Part shown: positions 1 through 8,126 of the stretch, one piece after another
How the letters are laid out: each line of letters starts with the position of its first letter
Numbering within the stretch: the first letter of the stretch is position 1
Source of the DNA: Leptolyngbya sp. NIES-2104
GTDB lineage: Bacteria; Cyanobacteriota; Cyanobacteriia; Leptolyngbyales; Leptolyngbyaceae
Assembly (NCBI RefSeq): GCF_001485215.1
Contig: NZ_BBWW01000001.1
Location: forward strand, 1,984,001 to 2,048,000
DNA length: 64,000 bases
Reading direction: 5' to 3'
Translations under genes and position numbers: made by a program
The notes under the pieces: model-generated
Databases searched by the model: none
The model's input: only the letters and a program-made list of their open reading frames with translations
What the model was told of the DNA's origin: nothing

Positions 1-121
1 GACCCTAATCCAGCGGGCATCGCTTTTCCAGAGATTGGTTCAAGTGCCCCTAAGTTTTCCGCTCTGAATCGATCGATTTTCGCCGCCCCCAATCGTTTTC
101 ATTTCACGGAGTTGACTGCAC

Positions 122-1102
122 ATGGCTACTGCCAACACCAAATCTAAATCCGCTCCCGCTTACAGCGCCGACATGGTGCGTACCTACCTGCATGAGATTG
201 GTCGTGTGCCGATGCTGACCCACGAGCAGGAGATTCTTTACGGTAAGCAAGTCCAGCAGATGATGACGCTGGAAGAGAAGAAGCAGAAGCTTGCTAAGAA
301 GCTCGGTCATGAGCCGACGCAGCAGGAGTTTTCTGAGCACGTTCATCTTAGTGATTCTGAGCTAAGTGGCATCTATCAGCGTGGTCGTCGCGCGAAGCAG
401 AAGATGATCGAAGCGAATCTTCGCTTGGTTGTGTCGATCGCGAAGAAGTACCAGAAGCGCAATCTTGAGTTTTTGGATCTGATTCAAGAAGGCTCATTAG
501 GCTTAGAACGTGGCGTTGAGAAGTTTGACCCGACTCGTGGGTATAAGTTCTCGACCTATGCTTACTGGTGGATTCGTCAGGCGATTACAAGAGCGATCGC
601 TCAACAAGCCCGGACGATTCGCTTACCGATTCACATTACTGAGAAGCTCAATAAGATCAAGCGCGTTCAGCGTGAGTTGGCTCAAAAGCTCGGTCGGGCT
701 GCGACTGCGGCTGAGATTGGTGCCGAGTTAGAGCTTGAGCCGGATCAGATTCGTGAGTTTCTCATGATGTCTCGTCAGCCTGTATCGCTCGATCTGCGGG
801 TCGGAGATAATCAGGACACCGAGCTTCAGGAGTTGCTTGAAGATGATGGTCCTTCGCCGGATATGACCTTGACTCAGGATTTATTGCGGCAGGATCTCGA
901 AACGTTGATGACTGATCTGACTCCGCAGCAGCGGGAAGTCTTGAGCTTGCGATATGGCTTGCGAGATGGGTATGAGTTGTCGCTGGCGAAAGTGGGCGAT
1001 CGCTTAAATCTGAGCCGTGAGCGTGTTCGTCAGCTTGAGCGCCAAGCGTTGGATCATCTGCGTCGTCGCAAGGCGAATGTGCGCGAGTACATTGCCAGCT
1101 AG
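122..1102 (+). CDS. Group 2 RNA polymerase sigma factor (RpoD/SigA-related)
   Basis: Non-essential sigma-70 relative that directs RNA polymerase to alternative promoters in cyanobacteria. The 326-residue protein has region 1.2 at about 17-45 (VRTYLHEIGRVPMLT), region 2 with the core-binding and -10 recognition helices at about 90-170 (DLIQEGSLGLERGVEKFDP, then YAYWWIRQAITRAI), region 3, and a region 4 helix-turn-helix at about 295-320 (LSRERVRQLERQALDHLRRR). The long region 1.1 and non-conserved insert of the principal SigA are absent, hence group 2. The ATG has CACGGAG nine bases upstream. A strong intrinsic terminator follows, so it appears to be monocistronic. I cannot assign it to SigB, C, D or E by eye. 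Confidence 0.95.
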   Translation: MATANTKSKSAPAYSADMVRTYLHEIGRVPMLTHEQEILYGKQVQQMMTLEEKKQKLAKKLGHEPTQQEFSEHVHLSDSELSGIYQRGRRAKQKMIEANLRLVVSIAKKYQKRNLEFLDLIQEGSLGLERGVEKFDPTRGYKFSTYAYWWIRQAITRAIAQQARTIRLPIHITEKLNKIKRVQRELAQKLGRAATAAEIGAELELEPDQIREFLMMSRQPVSLDLRVGDNQDTELQELLEDDGPSPDMTLTQDLLRQDLETLMTDLTPQQREVLSLRYGLRDGYELSLAKVGDRLNLSRERVRQLERQALDHLRRRKANVREYIAS

Positions 1103-1126
1103 GTTTCGTTTCTCACATCAGTGTTA

Positions 1127-1153
1127 GGGACATCGATCGATGTCCCTTTTTTT
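1127..1153 (+). terminator. Intrinsic terminator of the sigma factor gene
   Basis: A perfect 10-bp self-complementary stem, GGGACATCGA/TCGATGTCCC, is followed directly by seven T residues. It starts 24 bases after the sigma factor stop codon. Confidence 0.85.
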
Positions 1154-1246
1154 GTGGGTTTGAAAGGTTCTTTTGCTTCGTTGCTGACTCGCCCCGGAAT
1201 GGAATTCGGGGCTGACGGTGCGAAGTCCGCGCTCCGGGGACTGAAG
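1154..1246. repeat. Truncated copy of the dispersed palindromic MITE (left half)
   Basis: The segment matches the left half of the roughly 200-bp elements seen elsewhere in the window: GGGTTTGAAAGG-type end, TTGCTTCG, the GC-rich hairpin GCCCCGGAAT/GGAATTCGGGGC near 1191-1212, then GAAGTCC...GGACTGAAG. The right half is missing. It lies between the sigma factor terminator and the 3' end of the CAP-domain gene. Confidence 0.65.
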
Positions 1247-1265
1247 ATCAGTGATTGCAGAGTTT

Positions 1266-2015
1266 CTATCGTCTACCTTGCACGTTGCCTTCTGTGTATT
1301 CTTTGGTGTAAGTCATCACGCACATTTGACCGTAAACGGAATGACCACCACAGGCTGATCCGGTCAGGCGATAGTCAGGGTTTAACAAGGCTTTTCGGTG
1401 TCCTCGGTTTTTTACGCCATCATCAATGACTAATTGCATGACGTGCCATCTAGCAGTTGCGATCGGACTAAAGCTAATGTTTTCACCTGCGACCCCTTGC
1501 CAAGTTCCATATCGATTCATGCGCTGAAATGGATTACTGCCATCGGTTCCATAATGTCCCGTTTTGCCTTTGGGTGCGAGATCTAGGACATGATCGCGTG
1601 CTCCAAGCGATAAACCTGGTGAGATTGTTAGGGCTGGAAGTGGAGACGTGGCTTTGAGATCTCGAATTGCTTCATCGACAACCGCGACACCTTCTTGAGT
1701 TTCTAGAGCGAGATAGCCAGGAAGTCTTAGGATGTTGCCTTTGAAGTAGTGCCGAAGTTCTGCAAGTTCGGCGGCATAGGCTTGGGGATTTGAGCGGAGG
1801 CGATTGGTTTCGTTTACGATCGCAGTTTCAATCTCAACCGAGTTATTTGAGGCAGGCTTCGAGACGGGTTGAGACGCAGCTTTAAACGTAGGTTTGTTGA
1901 GAACGGATGCTTCAAAAGTGGGGGCGACTTGAGCAGGCGTACGCTGACTAAACATCAGGGTAGCAGTACTCAACAGAACAGCGATGAGCCGTTCAGGTTT
2001 TGTCACTCGGATCAT
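1266..2015 (-). CDS. CAP/SCP-domain secreted protein
   Basis: A 249-residue protein with a hydrophobic N-terminal segment (about 10-28, LIAVLLSTATLMFS) that looks like a signal peptide, a low-complexity linker, and a CAP (cysteine-rich secretory/PR-1 like) domain from about residue 62. Bacterial SCP-like hallmarks are NETNRLRSNP at the domain start, conserved histidines (RDHVLDLA, KTGHYGTDG), GENIS and the terminal CVMTYTKEY. The start ATG has a good Shine-Dalgarno sequence (GAGGAGAA). The function of bacterial CAP proteins is largely unknown; an extracytoplasmic role is inferred. The stop codon lies about 20 bp from a truncated repeat copy. Confidence 0.88.
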   Translation of the reverse strand: MIRVTKPERLIAVLLSTATLMFSQRTPAQVAPTFEASVLNKPTFKAASQPVSKPASNNSVEIETAIVNETNRLRSNPQAYAAELAELRHYFKGNILRLPGYLALETQEGVAVVDEAIRDLKATSPLPALTISPGLSLGARDHVLDLAPKGKTGHYGTDGSNPFQRMNRYGTWQGVAGENISFSPIATARWHVMQLVIDDGVKNRGHRKALLNPDYRLTGSACGGHSVYGQMCVMTYTKEYTEGNVQGRR

Positions 2016-2093
2016 TCAGTTCTCCTCAAAACAATGATCCCGTGAAGGATCAGTTGGACGCTGCTAGAGTGCCCAGATTGAGAAGAAAGATGA

Positions 2094-2963
2094 TTAGGAA
2101 TGCTTCTCTATGAGTCGCTTCAGAGGAACTTGACTAATGAGCGTTGCAGATAGAATCAATGCTGCACCGATAAAGCCTCGAATTCCTAGTGCTTCATGCA
2201 GCCAGAAGAACGAAAAGATACTGGCGAAAACAGGTTCTAATGTGTACAACAACGCAGCTTCAGAAGCACTGATCCAGCGTTGAGCTTGTGTTTGCGTCCA
2301 AATGGGAACAGCGGTAATGATTAGCCCCAAGTACAGCAAGATAGGGAGGTAAGGAATCGTTCCGGCAAAAGGAGCCTTGCCGTTGAAAACTGCCCAGATA
2401 ATCCCTAACAGTGCTGCCACGGTAAGCTGAACGGCAACGAGCGGTAAAGTGGGATGTCTGGGCGTGATCGCTTCCATTGCCAGAATGTAGAATGCAATCC
2501 CGATCGAGCATCCCAAAGTCAGAAGATCCCCGATTCCGAATCCGCCGCCTTCCCAGGATAGGATTGTGATTCCAGCGATCGCGATTCCCACTGCTACTAG
2601 GATCTGCTTCGGTAACTTCCGTCCTAACATCGTGCCAAACAACGGAACCAAAATCACATTTAAGCTAATTAAAAAGGCAGAACGATTTGCAGAAATTGTC
2701 TCTAAGCCGATTAGAGCTAACAAACATTCGCCAAAGTAGAGGATGCCGAGAATTGCACCATCTCTGAGCAAGTTAGCATTGACCTGACGCAGATAAGGAG
2801 AAAATGCGATCGCAGCAATACTAAAGCGACTTGCCAAAATAATCGGTGTAGGCAAATCCCTTGACATCCCTTTGAGCAATGCAAAAGAAGTTCCCCAGAT
2901 AGCAGTGGTCAGAATTAGTAGAAGAACACCTTGACTGTGTTGTGGCTTAGAAATCGCTCTCAT
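2094..2963 (-). CDS. EamA/DMT-family membrane transporter
   Basis: 289 residues with about ten hydrophobic helices in two EamA repeats (roughly 12-135 and 145-275), typical of drug/metabolite transporters. Family markers are the first-helix TAIWGTSFALLKG and the second-repeat LYTLEPVFASIFSFFWLHEAL. Substrate cannot be inferred. It is divergent from the LysR regulator whose ATG is about 155 bp away; LysR-type regulators commonly control the adjacent divergent gene, so regulation by that protein is likely. Confidence 0.92.
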   Translation of the reverse strand: MRAISKPQHSQGVLLLILTTAIWGTSFALLKGMSRDLPTPIILASRFSIAAIAFSPYLRQVNANLLRDGAILGILYFGECLLALIGLETISANRSAFLISLNVILVPLFGTMLGRKLPKQILVAVGIAIAGITILSWEGGGFGIGDLLTLGCSIGIAFYILAMEAITPRHPTLPLVAVQLTVAALLGIIWAVFNGKAPFAGTIPYLPILLYLGLIITAVPIWTQTQAQRWISASEAALLYTLEPVFASIFSFFWLHEALGIRGFIGAALILSATLISQVPLKRLIEKHS

Positions 2964-3117
2964 AACAGTAACTCGATCGGTAAGTCTTCATGGTGCCGAA
3001 TCGAAGATAGAAACCACAAACGATAACGTGAATCTCATGTATCAGTGCATTCGATAGATGTGTCGAGGATTTATTTTCTTTTTTTGCGACAATGCAAAGA
3101 TGTGATTGGTGATCGAT

Positions 3118-4020
3118 ATGAGCTTAGATCGCTTGAGTCAACTCAAACTTTCACACCTGCGAATTTTCGCTGCGGTTGTGGAGTGTGGAAGTTTTAGTGA
3201 AGCTGCTCTACGACTTCAGTTATCGCAATCGGCAGTGAGTTATGCGATCGGCGTTTTAGAAACAGAATTGGGAGTCGTGTTACTGTCACGCGGACGATAC
3301 GGAGCACATCCGACCCCTGTAGGCGAACAAATTGTCGATCGAGCGTGTCAAATTCTTCATCTGATCGACGACATGGCAAAGCAAGCGAATCTAGCAAAAG
3401 GCTTAGAGGGTGGTCATCTGCGGATTTCTTCGTTTCGGAGTGCGGCAACTCACATTCTGCCGGATGTGTTGGCGGAGTTTTGTCGGAGATATCCAGCGAT
3501 CGCGATTACTTTAACTGAACATGACGATCGACCGGATGTAGAGGAAGATCTGTATAAAGGACGAGCAGAAATTGGAATTACTTATGCACCTGTGGGGTCA
3601 GATCTCAAAGCTTGGGAGATTATGCGCGATGAGTTTGTCGTCCTATTCCCGCCTGGATTTCAGCGTTCTGAGCCGACTTTAGACTGGAAGGAATTAACCT
3701 TGCATCCGTTGATTATGGCTCCAGAAAATGATGGGTGTGATGCGATGGTGTATGCTCATTGCGCGAACTATGGCATTACGCTACATGCGACTTATCAAGT
3801 GCGATCGGATGCCACGATCGTGAGTATGGTTTCAAAAGGGTTAGGGGCGGCAGTCAGCCCTCGATTAGCGGCAGAACCGATTCCAGCAGGCGTGAAAGTT
3901 TATAGTTTGCCAGTTCCATTGTTTCGAGTGATCAACATTGCGGTTGTTTCGGATGCGTTGTTGCCGCCAGCGGCGTTTGCATTTTTGGAACTGGTGAAGA
4001 AGGCAATGCGGAGTGATTAA
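3118..4020 (+). CDS. LysR-family transcriptional regulator
   Basis: About 300 residues. An N-terminal winged helix-turn-helix (LSHLRIFAAVVECGSFSEAA, then QLSQSAVSYAIGVLE) is followed by a periplasmic-binding-like effector domain from about 90 to 295. I chose the ATG at 3118, which places LDRLSQLKLSHLRIF at the N-terminus; TTG at 3106 and GTG at 3109 are alternatives. It is divergent from the EamA transporter, its likely target. The TAA stop (4018-4020) abuts a short palindromic element that begins at the next base. Confidence 0.93.
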   Translation: MSLDRLSQLKLSHLRIFAAVVECGSFSEAALRLQLSQSAVSYAIGVLETELGVVLLSRGRYGAHPTPVGEQIVDRACQILHLIDDMAKQANLAKGLEGGHLRISSFRSAATHILPDVLAEFCRRYPAIAITLTEHDDRPDVEEDLYKGRAEIGITYAPVGSDLKAWEIMRDEFVVLFPPGFQRSEPTLDWKELTLHPLIMAPENDGCDAMVYAHCANYGITLHATYQVRSDATIVSMVSKGLGAAVSPRLAAEPIPAGVKVYSLPVPLFRVINIAVVSDALLPPAAFAFLELVKKAMRSD

Positions 4021-4101
4021 GAGGGGATTGAAACGCATAGGAAGCCTTTTCGCTCCGATTCTGCCTCGCCCTGAAATGAACGAAAGCATTTCAACATCCT
4101 C
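4021..4101. repeat. Short (81 bp) member of the palindromic MITE family
   Basis: Ends GAGGGGATTGAAACGC (left) and GAGGATGTTGAAATGC (right, reverse complement) match the terminal repeats of the larger elements. The core keeps only CCTTTTCGCTCCG and CGCCCTGAAAT. It starts immediately after the LysR stop TAA; the right flank is TGA, so a 3-bp target duplication would need one substitution. Confidence 0.6.
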
Positions 4102-4165
4102 TGAAACGTGTTGAATCGATCGAGGATTTTGCAGTACCGTTTCGATGGTGCTTGATGCTGGACTC

Positions 4166-6352
4166 ATGAAACGATCGCTGTCTCGACAACTAAAATTTAG
4201 CTTTGGTTTTACGCTTTTACTCTTGCTGCTAAATGCGATCGCGTCTTATCGAAATATTCTCAAACTGGCAGAAAATGAACAAGCGGTCAGCCGAAGCAAT
4301 CAAGCGATCGCGAATCTTGAAGCCACTCTCTCTACATTGAAAGATGCGGAGACTGGACAGCGTGGGTATCTTTTAACCGGACAAGAGCGATATTTAGAAC
4401 CTTACAAAAGTGCGATCGCGTTAATCAATCAGCGGGTGCAAGCTTTAGAACAATCTGGAACTTTAGAACCGTCTCGAATTCAGAAGCTAGAACAATCGAT
4501 CGCGAGGAAACTTGCAGAGTTAGATCAAACCATTCAAGTAAGAAGAACTCAGGGCTTGAATGCGGCTCTACAGATTGTGCAGCTTGATCGGGGTAAGCAA
4601 ATCATGGATGAGATTCGAGAGCAAATTAGCGCGATCGAAGCTGAGAAATATCAACAACTCCAACAGCGAAGAAACGAATCACAACGAAGTTTAAATGCAA
4701 CTTTGCTGACGTTTACCTTAGTCACAGGGACAAGTCTTGTTTTACTTGCTCTAGTGGCATCAGGATTCAAACGCTATGAGATCGAGCAGGATCAAGCAGA
4801 ACAAACTTTACGAGAACGCGAAGGAAGACTTCAGCTATTTGTGAAATATGCGCCTGTGAGTTTAGCAATGTTCGATCGAGAACTGCACTATATTGCCGTG
4901 AGCCAGCGATGGATCGATGAATATCACTTAGAGTCGATCGAGTCCGTGTTGGGAAAGACACACTACGAACTGTTTCCGAATCTACCAGAACGTTGGAAAT
5001 CAGCGCATCAAAAAGGACTGACCGGAGAAAGTGTGAAGTGTGATATCGATCAACATGTGCTACCCGATGGCACAGAACAATTTCTACGTTGGGAAGTGCA
5101 GCCTTGGCGGGATGCGGCAGGAACTGTCAGCGGCATTCTGATTTCTGTTGAAGATATCACTGCTCAGGAACAGATTGAAGCAGAATTGCGCGAAAGTGAG
5201 GAGCAGTTTAGAGCGACTTTCAATCAAGCAGCGGTTGGAATTGCTCATGTCTCTCCCACAGGCGCTTGGTTACGAACGAATCAAAAGCTGTGTGAAATCG
5301 TGGGTTATCCGTGCAGCGAACTACGGCATCTGACCTTTCAAGACATCACACACCCGGATGATTTAGACCTTGACTTAAAGTACGTGCGACAAATGCTGGC
5401 GGGCGAGATTCAGACGTATTCGATGGAAAAACGCTATATTCGCAAAGATCGATCGATGATTTGGATCAATCTTACGGTTGCATTAGTGCGCGAATCCGAT
5501 GGCAGCCCGAAATACTTTATTTCTGTCGTTGAGGACATTAGCGATCGTAAAAAAGTCGAATTTGAGCTACAACACTTAAACGAATCTCTAGAACAACGCA
5601 TCGAGCAACGCACCGAACAGCTTACTGAAATTAACCAAGAGCTAGAAGCATTTACCTACACGGTTTCTCATGATCTTCGTGCGCCGTTGCGAATCATGCA
5701 GGGTTTTTCTCAAGCACTTGAAGAAGATTACGGCGACCAGCTTGATGAAGTGGCGACCTCATACATTCAAAGTATTTCTGAAAGTGCTGTACAGATGGAT
5801 GATCTCATTCATGATTTGTTGTCTTATAGTCGCTTGAGTCGAACTCAGATTGAACTGCGATCGACGGATTTACATGAAGCGATCGCGACTGCTCTCCAGC
5901 AATTAGATGCACTGATCTCAGAAAAACAGGCAGTGATTGAAGTTCCAGCAAGTTTGCCTGCTGTGATTGCTCATCGATCTACCTTAATCCAAGTGATTGT
6001 GAACTTAATTGGCAACGGAATTAAATTTGTTGAACCGGAAGTACAGCCGATTGTAAAAATCTTTGCTCAGATTGAGAAAAATTCGGTACGCTTATCGTTT
6101 GAAGACAATGGAATTGGCATCGCGGACAAATACCACGATCGTATCTTCGGGGTGTTTGAGCGGCTGCATGGGATTGAAGCATTTCCGGGCACGGCGATAG
6201 GACTCGCAATCGTTCGGAAGGGCATCGATCGCATGGGTGGCAAAGTCGGATTAGAGTCACAACTCGACCACGGTAGCCGCTTCTGGATTTCATTGCCAGT
6301 TGCTACACACAATGAATCGAATCATGACTCCGCTTCGCATTCTGCTTATTGA
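4166..6352 (+). CDS. Sensor histidine kinase: CHASE3-PAS-PAS-HisKA-HATPase
   Basis: Membrane sensor kinase of about 728 residues. TM helix 1 (about 12-30) and TM helix 2 (about 185-205) flank a CHASE3 sensor domain (signature DAETGQRGYLLTGQERYLEP). Two PAS/PAC domains follow (about 222-345 and 350-470), then a coiled linker, HisKA with phospho-acceptor histidine in SHDLRAPLR, and HATPase_c with N box (NLIGNGIKF), G1 (EDNGIGI) and an unusual G2 (GTAIGLAI, where GTGIGLAI is typical). The in-frame ATG at 4145 is an alternative start. The 3' end overlaps the next response regulator gene, so the two are probably co-translated as a phosphorelay pair. Confidence 0.93.
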   Translation: MKRSLSRQLKFSFGFTLLLLLLNAIASYRNILKLAENEQAVSRSNQAIANLEATLSTLKDAETGQRGYLLTGQERYLEPYKSAIALINQRVQALEQSGTLEPSRIQKLEQSIARKLAELDQTIQVRRTQGLNAALQIVQLDRGKQIMDEIREQISAIEAEKYQQLQQRRNESQRSLNATLLTFTLVTGTSLVLLALVASGFKRYEIEQDQAEQTLREREGRLQLFVKYAPVSLAMFDRELHYIAVSQRWIDEYHLESIESVLGKTHYELFPNLPERWKSAHQKGLTGESVKCDIDQHVLPDGTEQFLRWEVQPWRDAAGTVSGILISVEDITAQEQIEAELRESEEQFRATFNQAAVGIAHVSPTGAWLRTNQKLCEIVGYPCSELRHLTFQDITHPDDLDLDLKYVRQMLAGEIQTYSMEKRYIRKDRSMIWINLTVALVRESDGSPKYFISVVEDISDRKKVEFELQHLNESLEQRIEQRTEQLTEINQELEAFTYTVSHDLRAPLRIMQGFSQALEEDYGDQLDEVATSYIQSISESAVQMDDLIHDLLSYSRLSRTQIELRSTDLHEAIATALQQLDALISEKQAVIEVPASLPAVIAHRSTLIQVIVNLIGNGIKFVEPEVQPIVKIFAQIEKNSVRLSFEDNGIGIADKYHDRIFGVFERLHGIEAFPGTAIGLAIVRKGIDRMGGKVGLESQLDHGSRFWISLPVATHNESNHDSASHSAY

Positions 6353-6905
6353 TGACAATCCAGGCGATCGCGCTTTAGCCATTCGCGCCCTCCAACCTGC
6401 ATTTCCATCGCTCCAAGTGATTGAAATTTTCGACCAAGGCAGCTTAAATCGTGCAATTCAAGCTAAAACCTTTGATGTCGTGGTCACTGACTTTCAGATT
6501 CGCTGGACAACTGGAATCGATGTATTGCTGGCGGTAAAAGAACGCGATCCGAACATTCCTGTGATTATGTTTACCGATACAGGCACCGAAGAAATCGCGG
6601 TTGAAGCGATGAAATTGGGGCTGAATGACTATATTTTGAAACGTGCCGATCGCTATACTCGACTTCCGGGTGCAGTGATTCGAGCGATCGACGATGCAAA
6701 AACTCACGCTGAACTAGACTATTATCGAAACATTCGTTTTGATGATTTGCAAAAGGTACTTTCAACGATCGAAGAAATTAGCTCACAGCTTCTTCAAGAT
6801 CAATCTCGCCCTGCGTCTGATCAAACTGATTTACAACAGATTCACGATCAAGCTCGACAAGCAACCCAGCTATTGCAAGCCTTGATCGAACTGCCCACCG
6901 AATAA
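6312..6905 (+). CDS. Response regulator, receiver domain with helical C-terminal tail
   Basis: A receiver domain occupies about residues 9-130, with acidic pocket DD (LLIDDNP), phospho-acceptor aspartate in VVTDFQ, switch threonine in MFTDTG and lysine in DYILKRAD. A tail of about 65 residues (LQKVLSTIEEI...) is predicted helical and has no DNA-binding domain. Start ATG 6312 or 6324; both lie inside the 3' end of the upstream kinase, giving a 29-41 bp overlap that implies translational coupling. It probably acts as a phosphate shuttle with the kinase and the Rcp1-like protein downstream. Confidence 0.85.
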   Translation: MNRIMTPLRILLIDDNPGDRALAIRALQPAFPSLQVIEIFDQGSLNRAIQAKTFDVVVTDFQIRWTTGIDVLLAVKERDPNIPVIMFTDTGTEEIAVEAMKLGLNDYILKRADRYTRLPGAVIRAIDDAKTHAELDYYRNIRFDDLQKVLSTIEEISSQLLQDQSRPASDQTDLQQIHDQARQATQLLQALIELPTE

Positions 6906-6918
6906 TCTTGCGCTCTCA

Positions 6919-7374
6919 ATGGACACTATCCCAGTTCTGCTTGTCGAAGATAATCCCAAAGATGTAGTTCTAATTCAACGCGCCTTTCGCAAAGCGCAAA
7001 TTATGTCACCGTTGCAGGCGGTGAGTGATGGTGAAAAAGCGGTTTCTTATCTTGCGGGGGAAGCTCCTTATGACGATCGCGCTCAGTACCCGCTCCCTGG
7101 ATTAATTTTGCTCGATTTGAAATTGCCACGTCGATCAGGAACTGAGGTTTTAGCTTGGTTGCGTCAACAGCCCGGATTGAAGCGAATTCCAGTCGTGATG
7201 TTGACCGCTTCGAGAGAAGATGTGGATGTGAATCGAAGCTACGATTTGGGCGCGAATGCTTACATGGTCAAGCCTGTGAGCTTTGATAACTTAGTGAGCA
7301 TATTAGAAACTTTGAATGTGCACTGGTTAGTGTTGAATGAGAAACCGCAGATTTGTAAATTAGAGGATGTTTGA
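6919..7374 (+). CDS. Rcp1-type single-domain response regulator
   Basis: About 151 residues, all receiver domain, of the Rcp1 type that partners cyanobacterial phytochrome-like kinases: LLVEDNPKDVVLIQRAF, ILLDLKLPRRSGTEVL with the phospho-acceptor D, MLTASRED, and NAYMVKPVSF with the conserved K. It begins 13 bp after the previous regulator and should belong to the same operon. The last four codons (GAG GAT GTT TGA) lie in the terminal repeat of a MITE that starts at 7363, so the original C-terminus and stop were replaced by transposon sequence. Confidence 0.9.
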   Translation: MDTIPVLLVEDNPKDVVLIQRAFRKAQIMSPLQAVSDGEKAVSYLAGEAPYDDRAQYPLPGLILLDLKLPRRSGTEVLAWLRQQPGLKRIPVVMLTASREDVDVNRSYDLGANAYMVKPVSFDNLVSILETLNVHWLVLNEKPQICKLEDV

Positions 7375-7559
7375 AAAGTCTTCGTTTATTGCCACAGCCC
7401 GCCCTGAAATGGAATTTCGGGCTAATCGACGAAAGTCCTTTGAAAAGGACTAAGAGACTGAAACTTGCTCCCAGTCTACTTCAGTAGACTTTCCACCATT
7501 AGCCCGAAATTCCATTTCAGGGCGGGTCTGAACGGAGCGAAGAAGGTTTAAAGCACGAT
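7363..7559. repeat. Palindromic MITE, copy with four hairpins
   Basis: About 197 bp. The left end GAGGATGTTTGAAAAG matches the IS5-family terminal repeat; the right end (reverse complement ATCGTGCTTTAAACC) is degraded. Internal hairpins are CCCTGAAAT/GAATTTCGGG, AGTCCTTT/AAAGGACT, AGTCTACT/AGTAGACT and the mirror of the first. The left end lies inside the response regulator gene. No clear target duplication remains on the right. Confidence 0.8.
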
Positions 7560-7590
7560 CGAGGTGAATGTTAACGAACAGAGAAATTGC

Positions 7591-7619
7591 TTGACTCTGT
7601 TCTGAAAATCGATTAGTCT
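7591..7619 (+). promoter_or_regulatory. Candidate sigma-70 promoter of the structured leader
   Basis: TTGACT (7591-7596) and TAGTCT (7614-7619) are separated by 17 bp, a good -35/-10 pair. Transcription would start near 7626, at the first base of the structured region downstream. Confidence 0.45.
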
Positions 7620-7625
7620 CTCAAG

Positions 7626-7812
7626 TTAAGCAAATCCAAAATTTGCGAGTCCGACCCAAGAGCTAAAACCGCCGCTGCCCAAAGTTGTTACCAGCAACAG
7701 TGAGCAGCTAACCATCCAAGACTGTAGCAAGCAGTCCGGGAGGCTAACGTAGGATGATACCATCTCTCGTCGCCACCTCGATTTTTCATGGATTGGGGTG
7801 GCTTTGGTTTTT
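7626..7812 (+). ncRNA. Candidate structured RNA or leader ending in a terminator-like hairpin
   Basis: This non-coding stretch has several local stems: GCAAAT/ATTTGC (7630-7646); a two-tier stem GCTGC(7674)/GCAGC(7704) enclosing GTTG/CAAC; GACTG/CAGTC (7720-7736), possibly enclosed by CATCC (7713)/GGATG (7752). It ends with GCCACC...GGGTGGC (7772-7802) followed by TTTGGTTTTT. With the promoter candidate upstream this fits either a free small RNA of about 187 nt or an attenuator leader for the small ORF at 7842. I do not recognise it as a known riboswitch class. Confidence 0.4.
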
Positions 7813-7841
7813 GGGCTTTCCTTGTAGTGGAGAAAAGCCCA

Positions 7842-8057
7842 ATGAATATGAATATTCAGGACTTTCTGGAGCGGTTTGAATCTGATCGCGACGGAGAGAA
7901 ATTTCAGCACGTCTTGATTGGCTCGATCGAGGGAATTAAAGAGGTGCAGCGATCGTTGCATTCACTCAGATACACCAGGATCGATTTGTGGAGTCCAATC
8001 ATTCCCATGCCCGGAACCAACTTGTATATGAGTGTGCTGACGCGGTATCGCACTTAG
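7842..8057 (+). CDS. Small conserved-looking hypothetical protein (71 aa)
   Basis: A soluble 71-residue protein (MNMNIQDFLERFESD...) with no recognised domain. I chose the ATG at 7842 because GGAG (7829-7832) is well placed upstream. That Shine-Dalgarno sequence sits inside a hairpin (GGGCTTT 7813-7819 / AAAGCCC 7834-7840), so translation could be regulated. It follows the structured region ending in a terminator-like stem. An Rpn-type gene begins 69 bp downstream. Codon use is normal for the window, but no function can be assigned. Confidence 0.55.
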   Translation: MNMNIQDFLERFESDRDGEKFQHVLIGSIEGIKEVQRSLHSLRYTRIDLWSPIIPMPGTNLYMSVLTRYRT

Positions 8058-8126
8058 AAGATATTGGGGGGAAATTTATCGATCGACCCCCGAAAACGAA
8101 CTGTCCAAATCACAATTGCAACTTTT

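Noticed and set aside
1121-1429. Plus-strand ORF of 102 codons after the sigma factor
   Set aside because: It starts in the terminator, crosses a repeat and overlaps the CAP-domain gene on the opposite strand. No ribosome-binding site or domain.
7626-7812. Reading of the structured region as 6S RNA or tmRNA
   Set aside because: The 5' and 3' ends do not pair as in 6S RNA, and no tRNA-like domain or tag frame is visible.
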